Assembly (NCBI RefSeq): GCF_000731985.1
Contig: NZ_JNCS01000002.1
Span: 124,001 to 188,000 of the forward strand
DNA: 64,000 bases
Source: Natrinema altunense
GTDB lineage: Archaea; Halobacteriota; Halobacteria; Halobacteriales; Natrialbaceae
Reading direction: 5' to 3'
The position numbers and the translations under genes are program-made. Of this stretch, positions 25,911 through 35,357 are shown in pieces; positions within the stretch are counted from its first letter, which is position 1, and each line of letters opens with the position of its first letter. The notes under the pieces were generated by a model. That model did no database searches and had not been told where the DNA came from. It saw only the letters and a program-made list of their open reading frames with translations.

Positions 25911-27083
25911 ATGCGCTGGCAGTACCGGACGACGGTTCTCGTCCTCTGTCTGCTCGCGTTCTTCGTCACGTACTTCGCCCGGATGGCGATCAGTCCGATC
26001 GTCCCGTTCATCGTCGCGGACTTCGCCGTCTCGAACACGGCGATCGGGGTTGCGCTGACGGGGATGTGGCTCGCCTACGGCCTCTCGCAGTTTCCCAGCG
26101 GCGTCCTCAGCGATCGCTACGGGGAGAAGCCAGTGATCCTCGTCGCCGTCGGCGGGACCGTGATTGCGAGCGTCCTGCTCGCGTTCTCGCCGGTCTTCGC
26201 CGCCTTCGTCGTCTTCGCCGTTCTCCTCGCCTCGGTCGCGGGGCTGCACTACGCCGTCGCGACGACGCTGCTCTCGCGGACCTACGACGAACTCGGCCGC
26301 GCGGTCGGGATTCACTCCATCGGCGGCCCGCTGGCCGGACTCGTCGCGCCCGTCGCGGCGGCGTGGGTCGGCGTCCGGTTCGGCTGGCGGCCGGCGCTCG
26401 CGCTCACCCTCGTCGTCGGGGTTCCGGTCTTCGCGCTGTTTGCCTGGCGGGTCCGGCCGACCGAACCACGGCGGCCGGATCAGCCGATGCGGGAGCGGTT
26501 CGAACTCGCCGTCCTGTTCGACCTGATCTCGCGGCCGGCGGTCGCCTTCACCCTCGCGATCGCCATGCTCGGTACCTTCATCGTCCAGGGGTTGCTCACG
26601 TTCCTGCCGACGTTTCTCGTCGAACACCACGGCTACTCGGCGACGCTCGCTGGAACCGCATTCTCGGGCTTCTTCCTCGTCCGGACCGTCGGCCAGTTCG
26701 CCGTCGGCGACCTCTCCGATCGGTACGGCCGTGACATCGTGATCGGCGCGTCGCTGTTCGCGGGAGCCGTCGGCCTCTTCGGACTGGTCGCCGGGGATAC
26801 CCGCGTCACCGTCGGCGTCGCGGTCCTCGCGGCCGGTCTCGGCTCGAGTTTCTTCGCGGCGATCGATCCCCGGTTTCTCGACCAGTTCGGCGACACCGAA
26901 CGCGGTGCCGGCTTCGGGCTCGTCCGGACGTGCTACACCGTCGTCGGCTCCGCCGGCTCGGTCGGCGTCGGCCTGCTGGCCGACTTCTTCGGCTGGGGCG
27001 CGGCGTTTCTCGTCCTCGGCGGGCTGTTCTCGATCACGTTCCTCTCGCTGGCCGTGAACTGGGCGTTCGGGCTCGGCTATTGA
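25911..27083 (+). CDS. MFS transporter
   Basis: 390 residues with about 12 helices. The start MRWQYRTTVLVLCLLAFFVTYFARMAISPIVPF leads into helix 1; the MFS motif A between helices 2 and 3 is SDRYGEKP, repeated in the second half as SDRYGRDI. It belongs to the general sugar/drug/organic-acid MFS group; the substrate is unknown. The open frame extends far upstream but only through antisense sequence of the phosphodiesterase gene, and a TATA box lies just ahead of this ATG. Probably monocistronic. Confidence 0.88.
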   Translation: MRWQYRTTVLVLCLLAFFVTYFARMAISPIVPFIVADFAVSNTAIGVALTGMWLAYGLSQFPSGVLSDRYGEKPVILVAVGGTVIASVLLAFSPVFAAFVVFAVLLASVAGLHYAVATTLLSRTYDELGRAVGIHSIGGPLAGLVAPVAAAWVGVRFGWRPALALTLVVGVPVFALFAWRVRPTEPRRPDQPMRERFELAVLFDLISRPAVAFTLAIAMLGTFIVQGLLTFLPTFLVEHHGYSATLAGTAFSGFFLVRTVGQFAVGDLSDRYGRDIVIGASLFAGAVGLFGLVAGDTRVTVGVAVLAAGLGSSFFAAIDPRFLDQFGDTERGAGFGLVRTCYTVVGSAGSVGVGLLADFFGWGAAFLVLGGLFSITFLSLAVNWAFGLGY

Positions 27084-27181
27084 TCGCGAGCGACGACCGG
27101 TCGTCGGTCGGCGGGGGTTCTCTCGCACCTCGTGTATAATTCGAATACGTTACGAAAATCCATGCTAGCATGTATTCATCT

Positions 27182-27192
27182 ATTTATATATA
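27182..27192 (+). promoter_or_regulatory. TATA box of the DoxX-family gene
   Basis: 'atttatatata' (27182-27192) is a strong archaeal TATA element about 45 bases ahead of the ATG at 27236, predicting a leader of roughly 20 bases. Confidence 0.5.
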
Positions 27193-27235
27193 CTCGAGTG
27201 ACCTTCTAGGAAGTAGGAAGTATTCTTCCGTTCCC

Positions 27236-27811
27236 ATGACTGCATCCCCCATCTCCACAGACGCTCGCAACACGTTCGAAAGCACCGTCGGCGGCTACAC
27301 GGTCGGCGGTCGCGCCCATAGCCTCTCGGCTTGGTTCGTCCTCTCGCTCCGGCTCATGATGGGCTGGGCCTTCGCCTACTCCGGGTTCACCAAGCTCGTC
27401 GCGGCCGAACCGTTCGGTGCCGGCGGCTACCTGACCAACGTCGCCGCGACCAACGGCAACCCCCTCGCCGACCTCTTCGCCTGGATGGGCTCGACGCCGT
27501 GGTTCGTCGAGTTCGCGAACGTCGCCGTCCCGTGGGGCGAACTCCTGATCGGCCTCGGCCTGCTCGTCGGCGCGCTCGTCCGCCTCGCAGCGTTTTTCGG
27601 CGCGCTCATGATGCTCCTATTCTACTTCGGGAACTGGGACATCGCCCACGGCGTCATCAACGGCGACTTCGCCTACATGCTCGTGTTCCTCGCCGTCGCC
27701 GCCTTCGGCGCTGGCCGGATTCTGGGCCTCGACGCCTGGATCGAGAGCTACGACCTCGGCAGCCAGACGTTGCTCGAGCGCTACCCCCGACTCGAGTACG
27801 TGCTCGGATAG
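27236..27811 (+). CDS. DoxX-family membrane protein
   Basis: 191 residues from the ATG at 27236 (MTASPISTDARNTFESTVGG). A soluble N-terminus is followed by four helices: WFVLSLRLMMGWAFAYSGFTKL, VPWGELLIGLGLLVGALVR, LAAFFGALMMLLFYFGNW and FAYMLVFLAVAAFGAGRIL. The first helix with YSGFTKL and the second with GELLIGLGLL are the DoxX/DoxD signature. DoxX proteins are subunits of quinone-linked membrane oxidoreductases, but haloarchaeal members have no assigned partner. Monocistronic behind a strong TATA box. Confidence 0.82.
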   Translation: MTASPISTDARNTFESTVGGYTVGGRAHSLSAWFVLSLRLMMGWAFAYSGFTKLVAAEPFGAGGYLTNVAATNGNPLADLFAWMGSTPWFVEFANVAVPWGELLIGLGLLVGALVRLAAFFGALMMLLFYFGNWDIAHGVINGDFAYMLVFLAVAAFGAGRILGLDAWIESYDLGSQTLLERYPRLEYVLG

Positions 27812-27889
27812 CAACAGATCGTAGCAAATTTCTTATCCAGTTTCGGATACGGAACTAAAACGAGTGATTCGGTACCTACGGGTGCGTCC

Positions 27890-28309
27890 CTAACACTGCG
27901 TATCAGCTATCATTACCGCATCACCGCGTCCAAACCCGATATTGATGTCTAGTTCTTCATCGATCTCTCCGTCACGGTCAGTACAATCCATAGTCGCTCC
28001 AACAGTTCGCACTTCCGTCCCATCGAGGAAAAGGGAGACAGTATACGAGAGACCAGTAGGGACATTCGAGACGGCATCGGTTTTTATCCGTACGTATGGG
28101 TCGTCTCCGCTTGCAGTCGGCAACGGATACGTTTCTTCGAACGCCGTTTGTCCGTGAAATTGTATTTTAACACGTGCATCATAGGATTCTTGCGTATAAT
28201 TGCGAAGTCGAAATCCGATCGTCCCGACGAACGGGAGTGCCGTACAGCCGGATAAACCAGCGAAAGCAGAGAGACTTCCCAGTTGGAGGACGCGCCGACG
28301 TGATCGCAT
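27890..28309 (-). CDS. Tat/lipobox small lipoprotein
   Basis: 139 residues from the ATG at 28309 (MRSRRRVLQLGSLSAFAGLSGC). The twin-arginine pair in SRRRVLQLG and the lipobox LSGC (Cys22) predict Tat export and lipid anchoring. The mature domain (IGFRLRNYTQESYDARVKIQFHG... LDGTEVRTVGATMDC) looks like a small beta-sandwich with two conserved-looking cysteines, possibly a disulfide. Codon use is less GC-rich than the neighbours, which hints at more recent acquisition. The longer frame starting at 28348 crosses the TATA box and is rejected. Confidence 0.7.
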   Translation of the reverse strand: MRSRRRVLQLGSLSAFAGLSGCTALPFVGTIGFRLRNYTQESYDARVKIQFHGQTAFEETYPLPTASGDDPYVRIKTDAVSNVPTGLSYTVSLFLDGTEVRTVGATMDCTDRDGEIDEELDINIGFGRGDAVMIADTQC

Positions 28310-28328
28310 ACGTATTCGATTATACCCT

Positions 28329-28340
28329 GTATATAAATAA
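28329..28340 (-). promoter_or_regulatory. TATA box of the small lipoprotein gene
   Basis: On the minus strand 'TTATTTATATAC' lies 20-31 bases ahead of the ATG at 28309, so the transcript should be leaderless. Confidence 0.5.
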
Positions 28341-28418
28341 TTTGTCACCAGGCCACTTTCAGACGCTACCTGCGACCGACCACCCGGTCATCCGCGGACA
28401 AAGACGTCCTCGAGCGCT

Positions 28419-29561
28419 TCAGGGCAGTTCGAACTCGATCGCCGCGCCCTGACCGAAGCCGACGCACTCCGTCGCGATGCCGCGGTCGACGCCTTCGCGA
28501 TTCATCTCGTGGACCAGCGTCACCGGCAGGCGCGCGCCGGAACAGCCAAGTGGATGCCCGATCGCGATCGCACCGCCGTTGACGTTGAGTTTGTCGTCCG
28601 GAATGCCGAGTTCGCGCTGGGAGTACAGCGTCTGGCTGGCGAAGGCCTCGTTGATCTCGACGAGTCCGTAGTCGTCGATCTCGCGGTCGGCGCGCTCGAG
28701 CAGGCCCTCGGTCGCGGGGACCGGGCCGACGCCCATGATGGTCGGGTCGACGCCGGCGACGTAGCTGGTCCCGACTTCGGCGAGGACCTCGAGATCGTTC
28801 TCGTCCGCGAAGTCCCGACTCGTAAGCATGACGCCGGCCGCGCCGTCGGCGATCTGAGAGGCGTTACCGGGCGTGACCGTCCCGTCCTCTTTGAACACTG
28901 TCGGAAGCTCGGCGAGCGTTTCCGGCGTCGTCCCGGGGCGGAGCCCCTCGTCCTCGTCGTGAACGCCGTCGTCGGTCTCGATGGGAACGATTTCGTCGTC
29001 GAACGTGCCTTCCTCGGTCGCTTCGACCGCGCGCTGCTGGCTGCGCGCACCGTACTCGTCCTGTTCCGCGCGGCTGATGTCGAACTCCTCGGCGACCTTC
29101 TCGGCGGTCATGCCCATCTGGAGGTTCCGCATGCCGTACTCCTCCTCGAGTTTGGGATACATGTCGCCGCTGTCGCCGCCGCCCATCTTGACGCGGCTCA
29201 TACTCTCGACGCCGCCCGCGATGACCGCGTCGTGTCGTCCCGCGGCGATCGAATCCGCGGCGCTGATGATCGCCTGCGCGGAGGAGGCACACTGGCGGTC
29301 GATCGTCGTCGCCGGGACCGACTCGCCCAGGTCCGAGAAAAGCGCGATCTGTCGCGCGATGTTCGTTCGCTGCTCCGAACGCTGCTGGGCACACCCCCAC
29401 ATCAGGTCGTCGATGTCGTCGCCCTCGATGCCCGTCTCCGCGAGCATCTCGTCGACCAGCGGGATCGAGAGGTCCTCGCTGCGGACGTCCGCGAGCGCAC
29501 CGTCCTCTTTCCCCTGGGCAGTTCTAACAGCACTAACGATTACCGGCGTGTTTCCTGACAT
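28419..29561 (-). CDS. Acetyl-CoA C-acyltransferase (thiolase)
   Basis: 380 residues. The nucleophile cysteine is in [13 protein letters not shown] (about C90), the catalytic histidine in [16 protein letters not shown], and the second cysteine in TECVGFGQG near the C-terminus, where bacterial thiolases have C-x-G-G-G-x-G. It makes or splits acetoacetyl-CoA or longer 3-oxoacyl-CoA, serving beta-oxidation or the entry to the mevalonate pathway or polyhydroxyalkanoate. No HMG-CoA or acyl-CoA dehydrogenase gene is adjacent, so direction is not known. Confidence 0.9.
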   Translation of the reverse strand: MSGNTPVIVSAVRTAQGKEDGALADVRSEDLSIPLVDEMLAETGIEGDDIDDLMWGCAQQRSEQRTNIARQIALFSDLGESVPATTIDRQCASSAQAIISAADSIAAGRHDAVIAGGVESMSRVKMGGGDSGDMYPKLEEEYGMRNLQMGMTAEKVAEEFDISRAEQDEYGARSQQRAVEATEEGTFDDEIVPIETDDGVHDEDEGLRPGTTPETLAELPTVFKEDGTVTPGNASQIADGAAGVMLTSRDFADENDLEVLAEVGTSYVAGVDPTIMGVGPVPATEGLLERADREIDDYGLVEINEAFASQTLYSQRELGIPDDKLNVNGGAIAIGHPLGCSGARLPVTLVHEMNREGVDRGIATECVGFGQGAAIEFELP

Positions 29562-29584
29562 TGTTCATCACAATTTTTCGTAGA

Positions 29585-29593
29585 CATAAATAG
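29585..29593 (-). promoter_or_regulatory. TATA box of the thiolase gene
   Basis: On the minus strand 'CTATTTATG' lies 24-32 bases ahead of the ATG at 29561, predicting a leaderless transcript. Confidence 0.5.
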
Positions 29594-29929
29594 ATGCGCC
29601 CTCCGGAACGCGACGGGCGGCCCAATCGCTCATCCGTCGGCGTCGGTCTCGAGCGATCGGCCACGAGGACGGTCAGTCAGTTCGAAGGCGAGGCACAGTT
29701 CTCCGACGAGATCACCGCTGGGGACGCCCTCACGGTTGCGGTTCCGAGCGCCGATCCCGGCGAGTCCGTCGCGGTCTCCTGGCGCGGACCGACCTACGAC
29801 CGTCATATCGTCCCGATCGCTTTCGAACCCCCGACTGATCCGTCACCGGCGACCGCACGGACGAACGTTTCCCTTCCGTTCGATCCCGTCAGCACACCGT
29901 CGCTAGTGCCCGTCGTCACGCTCGAGTGA
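29594..29929 (+). pseudogene. Possible fragment of a pilin-like or surface protein
   Basis: An open frame of 111 codons whose second half (FSDEITAGDALTVAVPSAD then PGESVAVSWRGP) resembles the C-terminal beta-rich part of haloarchaeal pilin/archaellin-like proteins. There is no N-terminal pilin helix, the start lies inside the thiolase promoter, and the frame overlaps the 3' end of aroA by 27 bases. It is either a remnant or a chance frame; the resemblance is weak. Confidence 0.25.
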
Positions 29930-31207
29930 GACGCCCAACTCCTCGAGCGTACTGAAGAAGCCGGGGTACGAGACGGCGACGTGGTCAGCACCCTCGATGG
30001 TGGTTTCACCGTCGGCGACCAGCCCCGCGAGCGCGAGCGCCATGATGATTCGGTGGTCCGCTCGGCCGCGAACGGTCGCCCCCTCGAGCGTCGACTCCGT
30101 GCCGTGGATCGTCAGCGAATCCGGCTCCTCGGTCGTCTCGACGCCCAACTTCCCCAACTCCGCGGCCATCGCGCTCACGCGGTCGGTCTCCTTGTATCGG
30201 ACGTGCTCGGCGTTCGTGATGTGGGTGTCGCCGTCCGCGACCGCGCCCAGCGTCGCGATCGTCGGGAGCAGATCGGGCGTGTCCTCGACATCGACGTCGA
30301 TCCCGGAAAGCGGTGCCGTCGAAACGTCGATCGTCCCCGCATCGCGATCCCAGTCGACGTCGGCACCCATCCGCTCGACGATCTCGACGATGGCGCTGTC
30401 GCCCTGCGCACTGGGGTGTGCGCCCTCGATGCGGACGGTCGCGCCTTCGTCGCCGGCGATCGCCCCCGCGGCGAGGGGGTAAGAAATCGACGAGAAATCC
30501 CCGGGAACCGCATACTCGCCGCCCACGGGCGCGTACGACTGCCCACCGTCGACTTCGAAGCCGGCGTCCGTGTGGCGAGCGTCGACGCCGAAGTCGGCGA
30601 GTACCTCGAGCGTAATATCGACGTACGGCGCGGACTTGAGTTCGGTCTCGAGGTCGATCGCGATCCCGTCCTCGGTGACCGCACCGGCCAGCAGCAGGGC
30701 GGTGATGTATTGGGAGGAAACGTCGCCCGGAATCGAGACGTCGCCGCCCGACAACGGGCCGGTGACGACCAGCGGTGCCTGCCCGTTCCCGCGGGTACTG
30801 TCCGCCTCGGCCCCGAGATCGGCAAGCGCCTCGAGCAGCGGGCCCTGCGGGCGCGAGCGCAGCGATTCGTCGCCGGTCAGTACCGTGGTCCCATCCGCGA
30901 GCGCGGCCGCGGCCGTGACGAGTCGCATCGTCGTGCCGCTGTTCGCGCAGTCAATGACATCCGCCGGCACGTCGGGACGGCCGTCGAAGCCGTCGATCTC
31001 GAGGACGCCGTCGTCGGTCCGTGTTACGTCGCCGCCGAACAGGGTGACTGCGCGGGCGGTCGCTCGCGTATCCGCGCTCCAGAGCGCGTCGCGGACGGTC
31101 GCCTCGTCGGCGTATCCCGCCGCGAGGATCGCCCGGTGCGTGTAACTCTTCGAGGGTGGTGCACGGACGGTCCCCTCGACGTTCGAGGGCGTGATCGTGA
31201 CGTTCAT
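29903..31207 (-). CDS. aroA: 3-phosphoshikimate 1-carboxyvinyltransferase (EPSP synthase)
   Basis: 434 residues. The start [27 protein letters not shown] carries the substrate-binding P-S-K-S-x-T-x-R motif, and NSGTTMRL and VRYKETDR are the two further EPSP-synthase signatures. It transfers the enolpyruvyl group of PEP to shikimate-3-phosphate; the product feeds AroC, whose gene is at 23087-24238. Normal length. Its upstream region also borders the LolA-like lipoprotein gene on the same strand. Confidence 0.93.
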   Translation of the reverse strand: MNVTITPSNVEGTVRAPPSKSYTHRAILAAGYADEATVRDALWSADTRATARAVTLFGGDVTRTDDGVLEIDGFDGRPDVPADVIDCANSGTTMRLVTAAAALADGTTVLTGDESLRSRPQGPLLEALADLGAEADSTRGNGQAPLVVTGPLSGGDVSIPGDVSSQYITALLLAGAVTEDGIAIDLETELKSAPYVDITLEVLADFGVDARHTDAGFEVDGGQSYAPVGGEYAVPGDFSSISYPLAAGAIAGDEGATVRIEGAHPSAQGDSAIVEIVERMGADVDWDRDAGTIDVSTAPLSGIDVDVEDTPDLLPTIATLGAVADGDTHITNAEHVRYKETDRVSAMAAELGKLGVETTEEPDSLTIHGTESTLEGATVRGRADHRIIMALALAGLVADGETTIEGADHVAVSYPGFFSTLEELGVSLERDDGH

Positions 31208-31327
31208 GCTCCCTCTGTGGGGTGGCCTCGCCTTACCGATACCGATCCCACGAGTCCCCGACGGGACGGTCGGTCCATCCTCGGCCGGTTCGTTCGCCGT
31301 TCGCGGCTCCCGCCGACCGCTAACCGG

Positions 31328-32473
31328 TTATCGACACCCGATCGACGCGGCGATCTCGAGCAGGGGTGTGTCGTCGGTCAGACACGTGACCTCGTAGTTA
31401 AGTCCGTCACACTGCCAGAAAATGCTCCGTTTCCCCCCGTCGCGGCGATAGGCGGTGTGGCCGTCGAACTCGATCGTCTCCAACACGGCCGTATCGACTC
31501 GTTGAACCTCCTTGACCGCAACGTAGAGTTCGCGCGCGACGACGTTCGGATCGTTGTACCACAGCGTCGTGGTCGTGCCGAACCGCTCGGCCATCTCGAC
31601 GACGGTTACCCGATCGAGCACGTACGAGTCCGGAAGGGTCGGCTCCGGGAGGTCGTACGGAGCGACCTCCTCGGCAGCCGACCGCGATTCGAAGACCCCG
31701 TCGGGGCCGACCCCCTCCGTGGTGACCGTCGCGTCCGTCGGCGGTTCGTACGTAAACGTCCCCGGCTCGAGCCCCGTATCGAGCGCGAGGTCCTCGTAGG
31801 CGACGGTCAATTGGTGGTAGACCTCGCCGTCGATCCTGGTGGTGTTCCGCTCCTTGATCGGGTACCGGTACTCGTCGTCGATCCAGACGGTTCGAGTCGC
31901 GGAGAGTGCCTCCGGATCGCTCTGCGCCCGCAGCCCGACGACGAACTCCGTATCACCGACGACGAGGCCGATCGCCGGCCCGGCGTCCTCTGCCGGCGGC
32001 CGCGTCTCGACGACGTGTGCCTCGCGACCGTCGACGGTCTCCGTCCCCCGGTAACTGAGCCGGTGGTCGTCGCGGAGGGTCTCGAGGACGAGTCGCGTGC
32101 GGTCGGTGTCGGTCTTGTTCGGATGATACTGTTTCTCTACCCGCTCGGTCGCCGGGTTGTACTCCCACGTCGTCGTCCGGTTCGTCACCGTGACCGAGCC
32201 GGCCGGGACGTCCGGATCGGTCGACTCGACGACCTCGCGTCGCTGCTTTGCCGGCGGCCGCAACGCGACCCGCTCCGTTCGCTCGACCGTTTCGTCCCCG
32301 GTTTCGACGGACATGACCCGCCGGGCTGCAAGATCGGTCATGTGGCGGCGTGTCCCGATCGCGTCCCGGAGAAGGGCGCGACTCGAGGGTGGCTCGTCGC
32401 TGTCGGACGGATAGCTCACACAGCCGGCGAATGCGACCGCAGCCCCCGTTGCCAGAATCCGGCGACGGTTCAT
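31328..32473 (-). CDS. LolA-like lipoprotein
   Basis: 381 residues. MNRRRILATGAAVAFAGC is a short Tat signal with lipobox (Cys18), so export and lipid anchoring are expected. The mature part has strand repeats TTTWEYNPATERVEKQ, GREAHVVETRP and TVWIDDEYRYPIKE that match the LolA-like fold seen in the lipoprotein at 17949-19115, with a C-terminal segment ending CDGLNYEVTCLTDD that also parallels it. The two are distant paralogues. Function unknown in archaea. A TATA-like 'acttatcact' on its strand lies at about 32497-32506. Confidence 0.75.
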   Translation of the reverse strand: MNRRRILATGAAVAFAGCVSYPSDSDEPPSSRALLRDAIGTRRHMTDLAARRVMSVETGDETVERTERVALRPPAKQRREVVESTDPDVPAGSVTVTNRTTTWEYNPATERVEKQYHPNKTDTDRTRLVLETLRDDHRLSYRGTETVDGREAHVVETRPPAEDAGPAIGLVVGDTEFVVGLRAQSDPEALSATRTVWIDDEYRYPIKERNTTRIDGEVYHQLTVAYEDLALDTGLEPGTFTYEPPTDATVTTEGVGPDGVFESRSAAEEVAPYDLPEPTLPDSYVLDRVTVVEMAERFGTTTTLWYNDPNVVARELYVAVKEVQRVDTAVLETIEFDGHTAYRRDGGKRSIFWQCDGLNYEVTCLTDDTPLLEIAASIGCR

Positions 32474-32576
32474 ACGCGGGGGATTACCACGTTTAGTGAT
32501 AAGTTTGCGGGTTCGAGCCGATCCGCACGCGGTCGGGATCCGCGGGATTATGTGGCCCGCTGTCAGATATCAGCGT

Positions 32577-33773
32577 ATGAACGTCGACGTCGATCTCGCC
32601 CCGCTGCGCGAGTATCTCTCGGCCGAGGACCTGGACGGCTACCTGATCGATGACGATGCCTCGGACGCCGACCAGCGGTACGTCTCGGGCTTTACCGCGC
32701 CCGACCCCTATCAGACCCTCGTCACCGCCGACGGCGTCCACCTGCTCGTCTCAGGGCTCGAGTACGGGCGCGCGACGGCCCAGGCCAACGCGGACTCGGT
32801 CAGCCGCCGCGCCGCCTACGACTACCAGCGACTGGTGGCCGAACACGGCCAGTACGAGGGGACGATCCGGACGCTCGCGGCCTTTCTCGAGGACCACGGC
32901 GTCGAATCTCTCGCGGTCCCCCGGAACTTCCCCACGGGGACCGCGGACGGCCTGCGCGAGCAGGGGTTCGCGGTGACCGTCGAACCCGAGGGGATCGTGA
33001 CGGGGAGCCGCGCGACGAAAACGGAGTGGGAAGTCGAGCAGATCCGGGCGAGTCAGCGGGCCAACGAGGCCGCGATGGCGCGGGCCGAGGCGCTGATCGC
33101 CACCGCCGACATCGAGGACGGGACCCTCGTCTCCGACGGCGAGCCCCTGACAAGCGACCGCGTTACCGAAGAGATCGAGATCACCTTACTCCGCCACGGC
33201 TGTGCGTTAGACGAGACCATCGTCGCCTGCGGGGCCGACGGCGCGGACCCCCACGATCGGGGCAGCGGCCCGCTCGCGGCCGACGAGTTGATCGTGATCG
33301 ATATTTTCCCTCGGGACAAGGAGACGGGCTACTTCGCGGACATGACGCGGACGTTCGCCCGCGGCGACCCCGGCGAGGAGGCCCGACGGCGCTACGAGGT
33401 CACCCACGAGGCCTACGAGGCCGCCCTCGAGACCGTCGCGGCCGGCGTGACCGGGGCCGACGTTCACGCCGCGGCCTGCGACGTGATCGAGGACGCGGGC
33501 TACGAGACGCTGCGCAGCGATCCCAACACCGAGACCGGGTTCATCCACAGCACCGGCCACGGCGTCGGGCTGGACATCCACGAGGAGCCGAGCGTCTCGC
33601 CCTCGGGCGGCGACCTCGAGCCTGGCCACGTGATCTCGATCGAACCGGGGATCTACGACCCCGCGGTCGGCGGCGTCCGCATCGAGGACCTCGTCGTCGT
33701 CACCGAGGACGGCTACGAGAACCTGACCGACTACCGGATCGGGCTCGAGCCGACGGCCGAAACGCGTCCGTAG
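32577..33773 (+). CDS. M24-family metallopeptidase (Xaa-Pro aminopeptidase-like)
   Basis: 398 residues from the ATG at 32577 (MNVDVDLAPLREYLSAEDLD). An N-terminal creatinase-like domain (1-150) precedes the pita-bread catalytic domain. Its two metal Asp are in IVIDIFPRDKETGYFADMTRTF, the His in STGHGVGLDIHEEP and the Glu in ISIEPGIY and GGVRIEDLVVV, giving the complete DDHEE set. It probably removes N-terminal residues before proline in cytoplasmic peptides. The upstream 27-codon extension overlaps the divergent lipoprotein promoter region and is rejected. Confidence 0.9.
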   Translation: MNVDVDLAPLREYLSAEDLDGYLIDDDASDADQRYVSGFTAPDPYQTLVTADGVHLLVSGLEYGRATAQANADSVSRRAAYDYQRLVAEHGQYEGTIRTLAAFLEDHGVESLAVPRNFPTGTADGLREQGFAVTVEPEGIVTGSRATKTEWEVEQIRASQRANEAAMARAEALIATADIEDGTLVSDGEPLTSDRVTEEIEITLLRHGCALDETIVACGADGADPHDRGSGPLAADELIVIDIFPRDKETGYFADMTRTFARGDPGEEARRRYEVTHEAYEAALETVAAGVTGADVHAAACDVIEDAGYETLRSDPNTETGFIHSTGHGVGLDIHEEPSVSPSGGDLEPGHVISIEPGIYDPAVGGVRIEDLVVVTEDGYENLTDYRIGLEPTAETRP

Positions 33774-33849
33774 AGAGCCCCTATTTCGATCGGTCGTCAC
33801 TGTGAGACCGTGAAATCGTCTCGATTGGTTGACGACATCGCGGCGGCGC

Positions 33850-33952
33850 GCACTGTCGGCTGTCCGAGCGCAAGCGAGGACAGTCGATGATCTTGTGCGA
33901 GGGATGAGCGAGCGAATCGGTTGGGGAGGGCGTGGCTGCTCCGTTCGCCACG
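33850..33952. repeat. Intergenic dispersed repeat, copy 1
   Basis: An inverted pair CTGTCC/GGACAG (33860-33865, 33878-33883) is followed by GTGCGAGGGATGAGCGAG (from 33895) and TCGGTTGGGGAGGG (33917-33930), then a TGG...CCACG tail. The same word order recurs at 40808-40948, and neither copy encodes a protein. This looks like a dispersed intergenic repeat of the genome. Confidence 0.6.
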
Positions 33953-34061
33953 AGAGAGGATACTTCGTTTACGATACTGGTCACCCGTACACACTGTCAA
34001 CTAGACATGCGGACTTATCCAAGCAGATTTCCAACCAGTGGTAATCTAAATACGTGCCCCC

Positions 34062-34250
34062 ATGGAAACCTCGGACCTTATCGAGGCTCTGCCCCTCTGG
34101 TACGTTGTTCTGATCGCTCTTGAGACGACCGACCCCTCTGGAAGTGTCTGAGTATTGCCCTATTTGGTCGGTCTCGCGATCTTATTTCTGCTCCCACTCT
34201 CCGTTATCGGGGGTGTAGTAGTGATGATCGCGGAGCCAACAAAATATTGA
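34062..34250 (+). pseudogene. Small membrane protein gene interrupted by an in-frame TGA
   Basis: ATG at 34062 opens METSDLIEALPLWYVVLIAL, reaches a TGA at 34149-34151, and in the same frame continues VLPYLVGLAILFLLPLSVIG to a TGA at 34248-34250. Read through, this would be a roughly 62-residue protein with two membrane helices. Either a nonsense mutation has broken one gene or two tiny frames lie end to end. Haloarchaea are not known to decode TGA as an amino acid, so read-through is unlikely. Base composition is more AT-rich than the surroundings, suggesting acquired DNA. Confidence 0.4.
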
Positions 34251-34340
34251 ATCGATACAGGTATACCCTGTACTACGCGATTCGAGCGGTTTCGTCTCAA
34301 GGTATCGACCGACGGAATCGTCTTCCGACTGCCGTTTGAC

Positions 34341-35357
34341 TCAGCGATAGCCGTCGTCGTCGGGCCCGCGGGCCGCGTCGATCCGCTCGAACTGCGCGTC
34401 GGACAGCTCGAGGTCGACCGCACCGACGTTCTCCGCGAGTTGCTCGGGCGTCCGCGCGCCGACGATCGGGACGCAGGTAAAGCTGTCCTGCTCCATGAGC
34501 CAGCGCAGCGACACCTGTGCCGGCGTGGCGTCGATCTCCTCGGCGACGCCCTCGACGGCCTCGAGGACGTCCCACGCGGTGTCGCTGGTGTAGCGGTCCT
34601 CGAAGAGATCGGTCAAACTCCCGCGAGCGCCGTCGGGCGCGATCACGGTGCCGTCGTCGGCCCGCTCGTATTTCCCGGTGAGGAAGCCGCCGGCCAGCGG
34701 CGAGTACGGACAGACCGCGATGTCCTGATCCGCACAGACCTCGAGATAGTCGCTCACGTCGTCCGTATCGGCCGCGTTGAACATCGGCTGGGTCACGTCG
34801 AACCGCTCGAGGCCCTCGACGTCGCTGGTCCACAGCGCCTTCGTGAGCTTCCAGGCGGCCATGCTCGAGGCCCCGAGATAGTGGACTTTCCCCTCGCGGA
34901 CGAGTTCGGTGAGCGTCCGCATCGTCTCCTCGATCGGCGTGTCCTCGTCCCAGCGGTGGATGTAGTACAGATCGAGGTAGTCGGTGCCCAGTCGCTCGAG
35001 GGTCCCCTCGATCTGGGCGCGGATGTGCTTGCGGCCGAGGCCGGAGTCGTTCGGTCCCGGCTCGCCGCGGCCGTCGAACGGGAAGTAGACTTTCGAGGCG
35101 AGAACGAGGTCCTCGCGGTGATGGTCGCGGTCCGCGAGCCACTCGCCGATCCAGCGCTCGCTCTTGCCGTTCGGATTGCCGTAGACGTTGGCCGTATCGA
35201 TGAAGTTGATGCCGTGCTCCCAACAGGCGTCGAGCAGCTCGTAGGCTTCCTCGTGGTCCGTTTCGACGGTGCCGTCGCTTTCCTTGCCGAAGCGCCACGT
35301 TCCGAAACAGAGCTTCGATACTTTCGTGCCCGTCTTCCCGAGCGTCGTGTACTCCAT
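34341..35357 (-). CDS. Aldo/keto reductase
   Basis: 338 residues from the ATG at 35357 (MEYTTLGKTGTKVSKLCFG). The AKR tetrad is visible: Asp and Tyr in FIDTANVYGN, Lys in LVLASKVYF and His in YYIHRWDE; the NADP-binding C-terminal loop is near VPIVGARTPEQLAEN. It belongs to the YakC/Kv-beta-like group that reduces aldehydes with NADPH in the cytoplasm. The frame stays open 54 codons upstream, but that extension resembles a PIN-domain fragment rather than AKR sequence. Confidence 0.9.
   Translation of the reverse strand: MEYTTLGKTGTKVSKLCFGTWRFGKESDGTVETDHEEAYELLDACWEHGINFIDTANVYGNPNGKSERWIGEWLADRDHHREDLVLASKVYFPFDGRGEPGPNDSGLGRKHIRAQIEGTLERLGTDYLDLYYIHRWDEDTPIEETMRTLTELVREGKVHYLGASSMAAWKLTKALWTSDVEGLERFDVTQPMFNAADTDDVSDYLEVCADQDIAVCPYSPLAGGFLTGKYERADDGTVIAPDGARGSLTDLFEDRYTSDTAWDVLEAVEGVAEEIDATPAQVSLRWLMEQDSFTCVPIVGARTPEQLAENVGAVDLELSDAQFERIDAARGPDDDGYR

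Noticed and set aside
29981-32653. 890-codon plus-strand frame across aroA and the LolA-like gene
   Set aside because: It covers both genes on the opposite strand, is very Arg-rich, and has no recognisable domain.
34149-34151. Recoding of the in-frame TGA as selenocysteine
   Set aside because: Haloarchaea are not known to carry the Sec machinery and no SECIS-like element was seen; a nonsense mutation is simpler.
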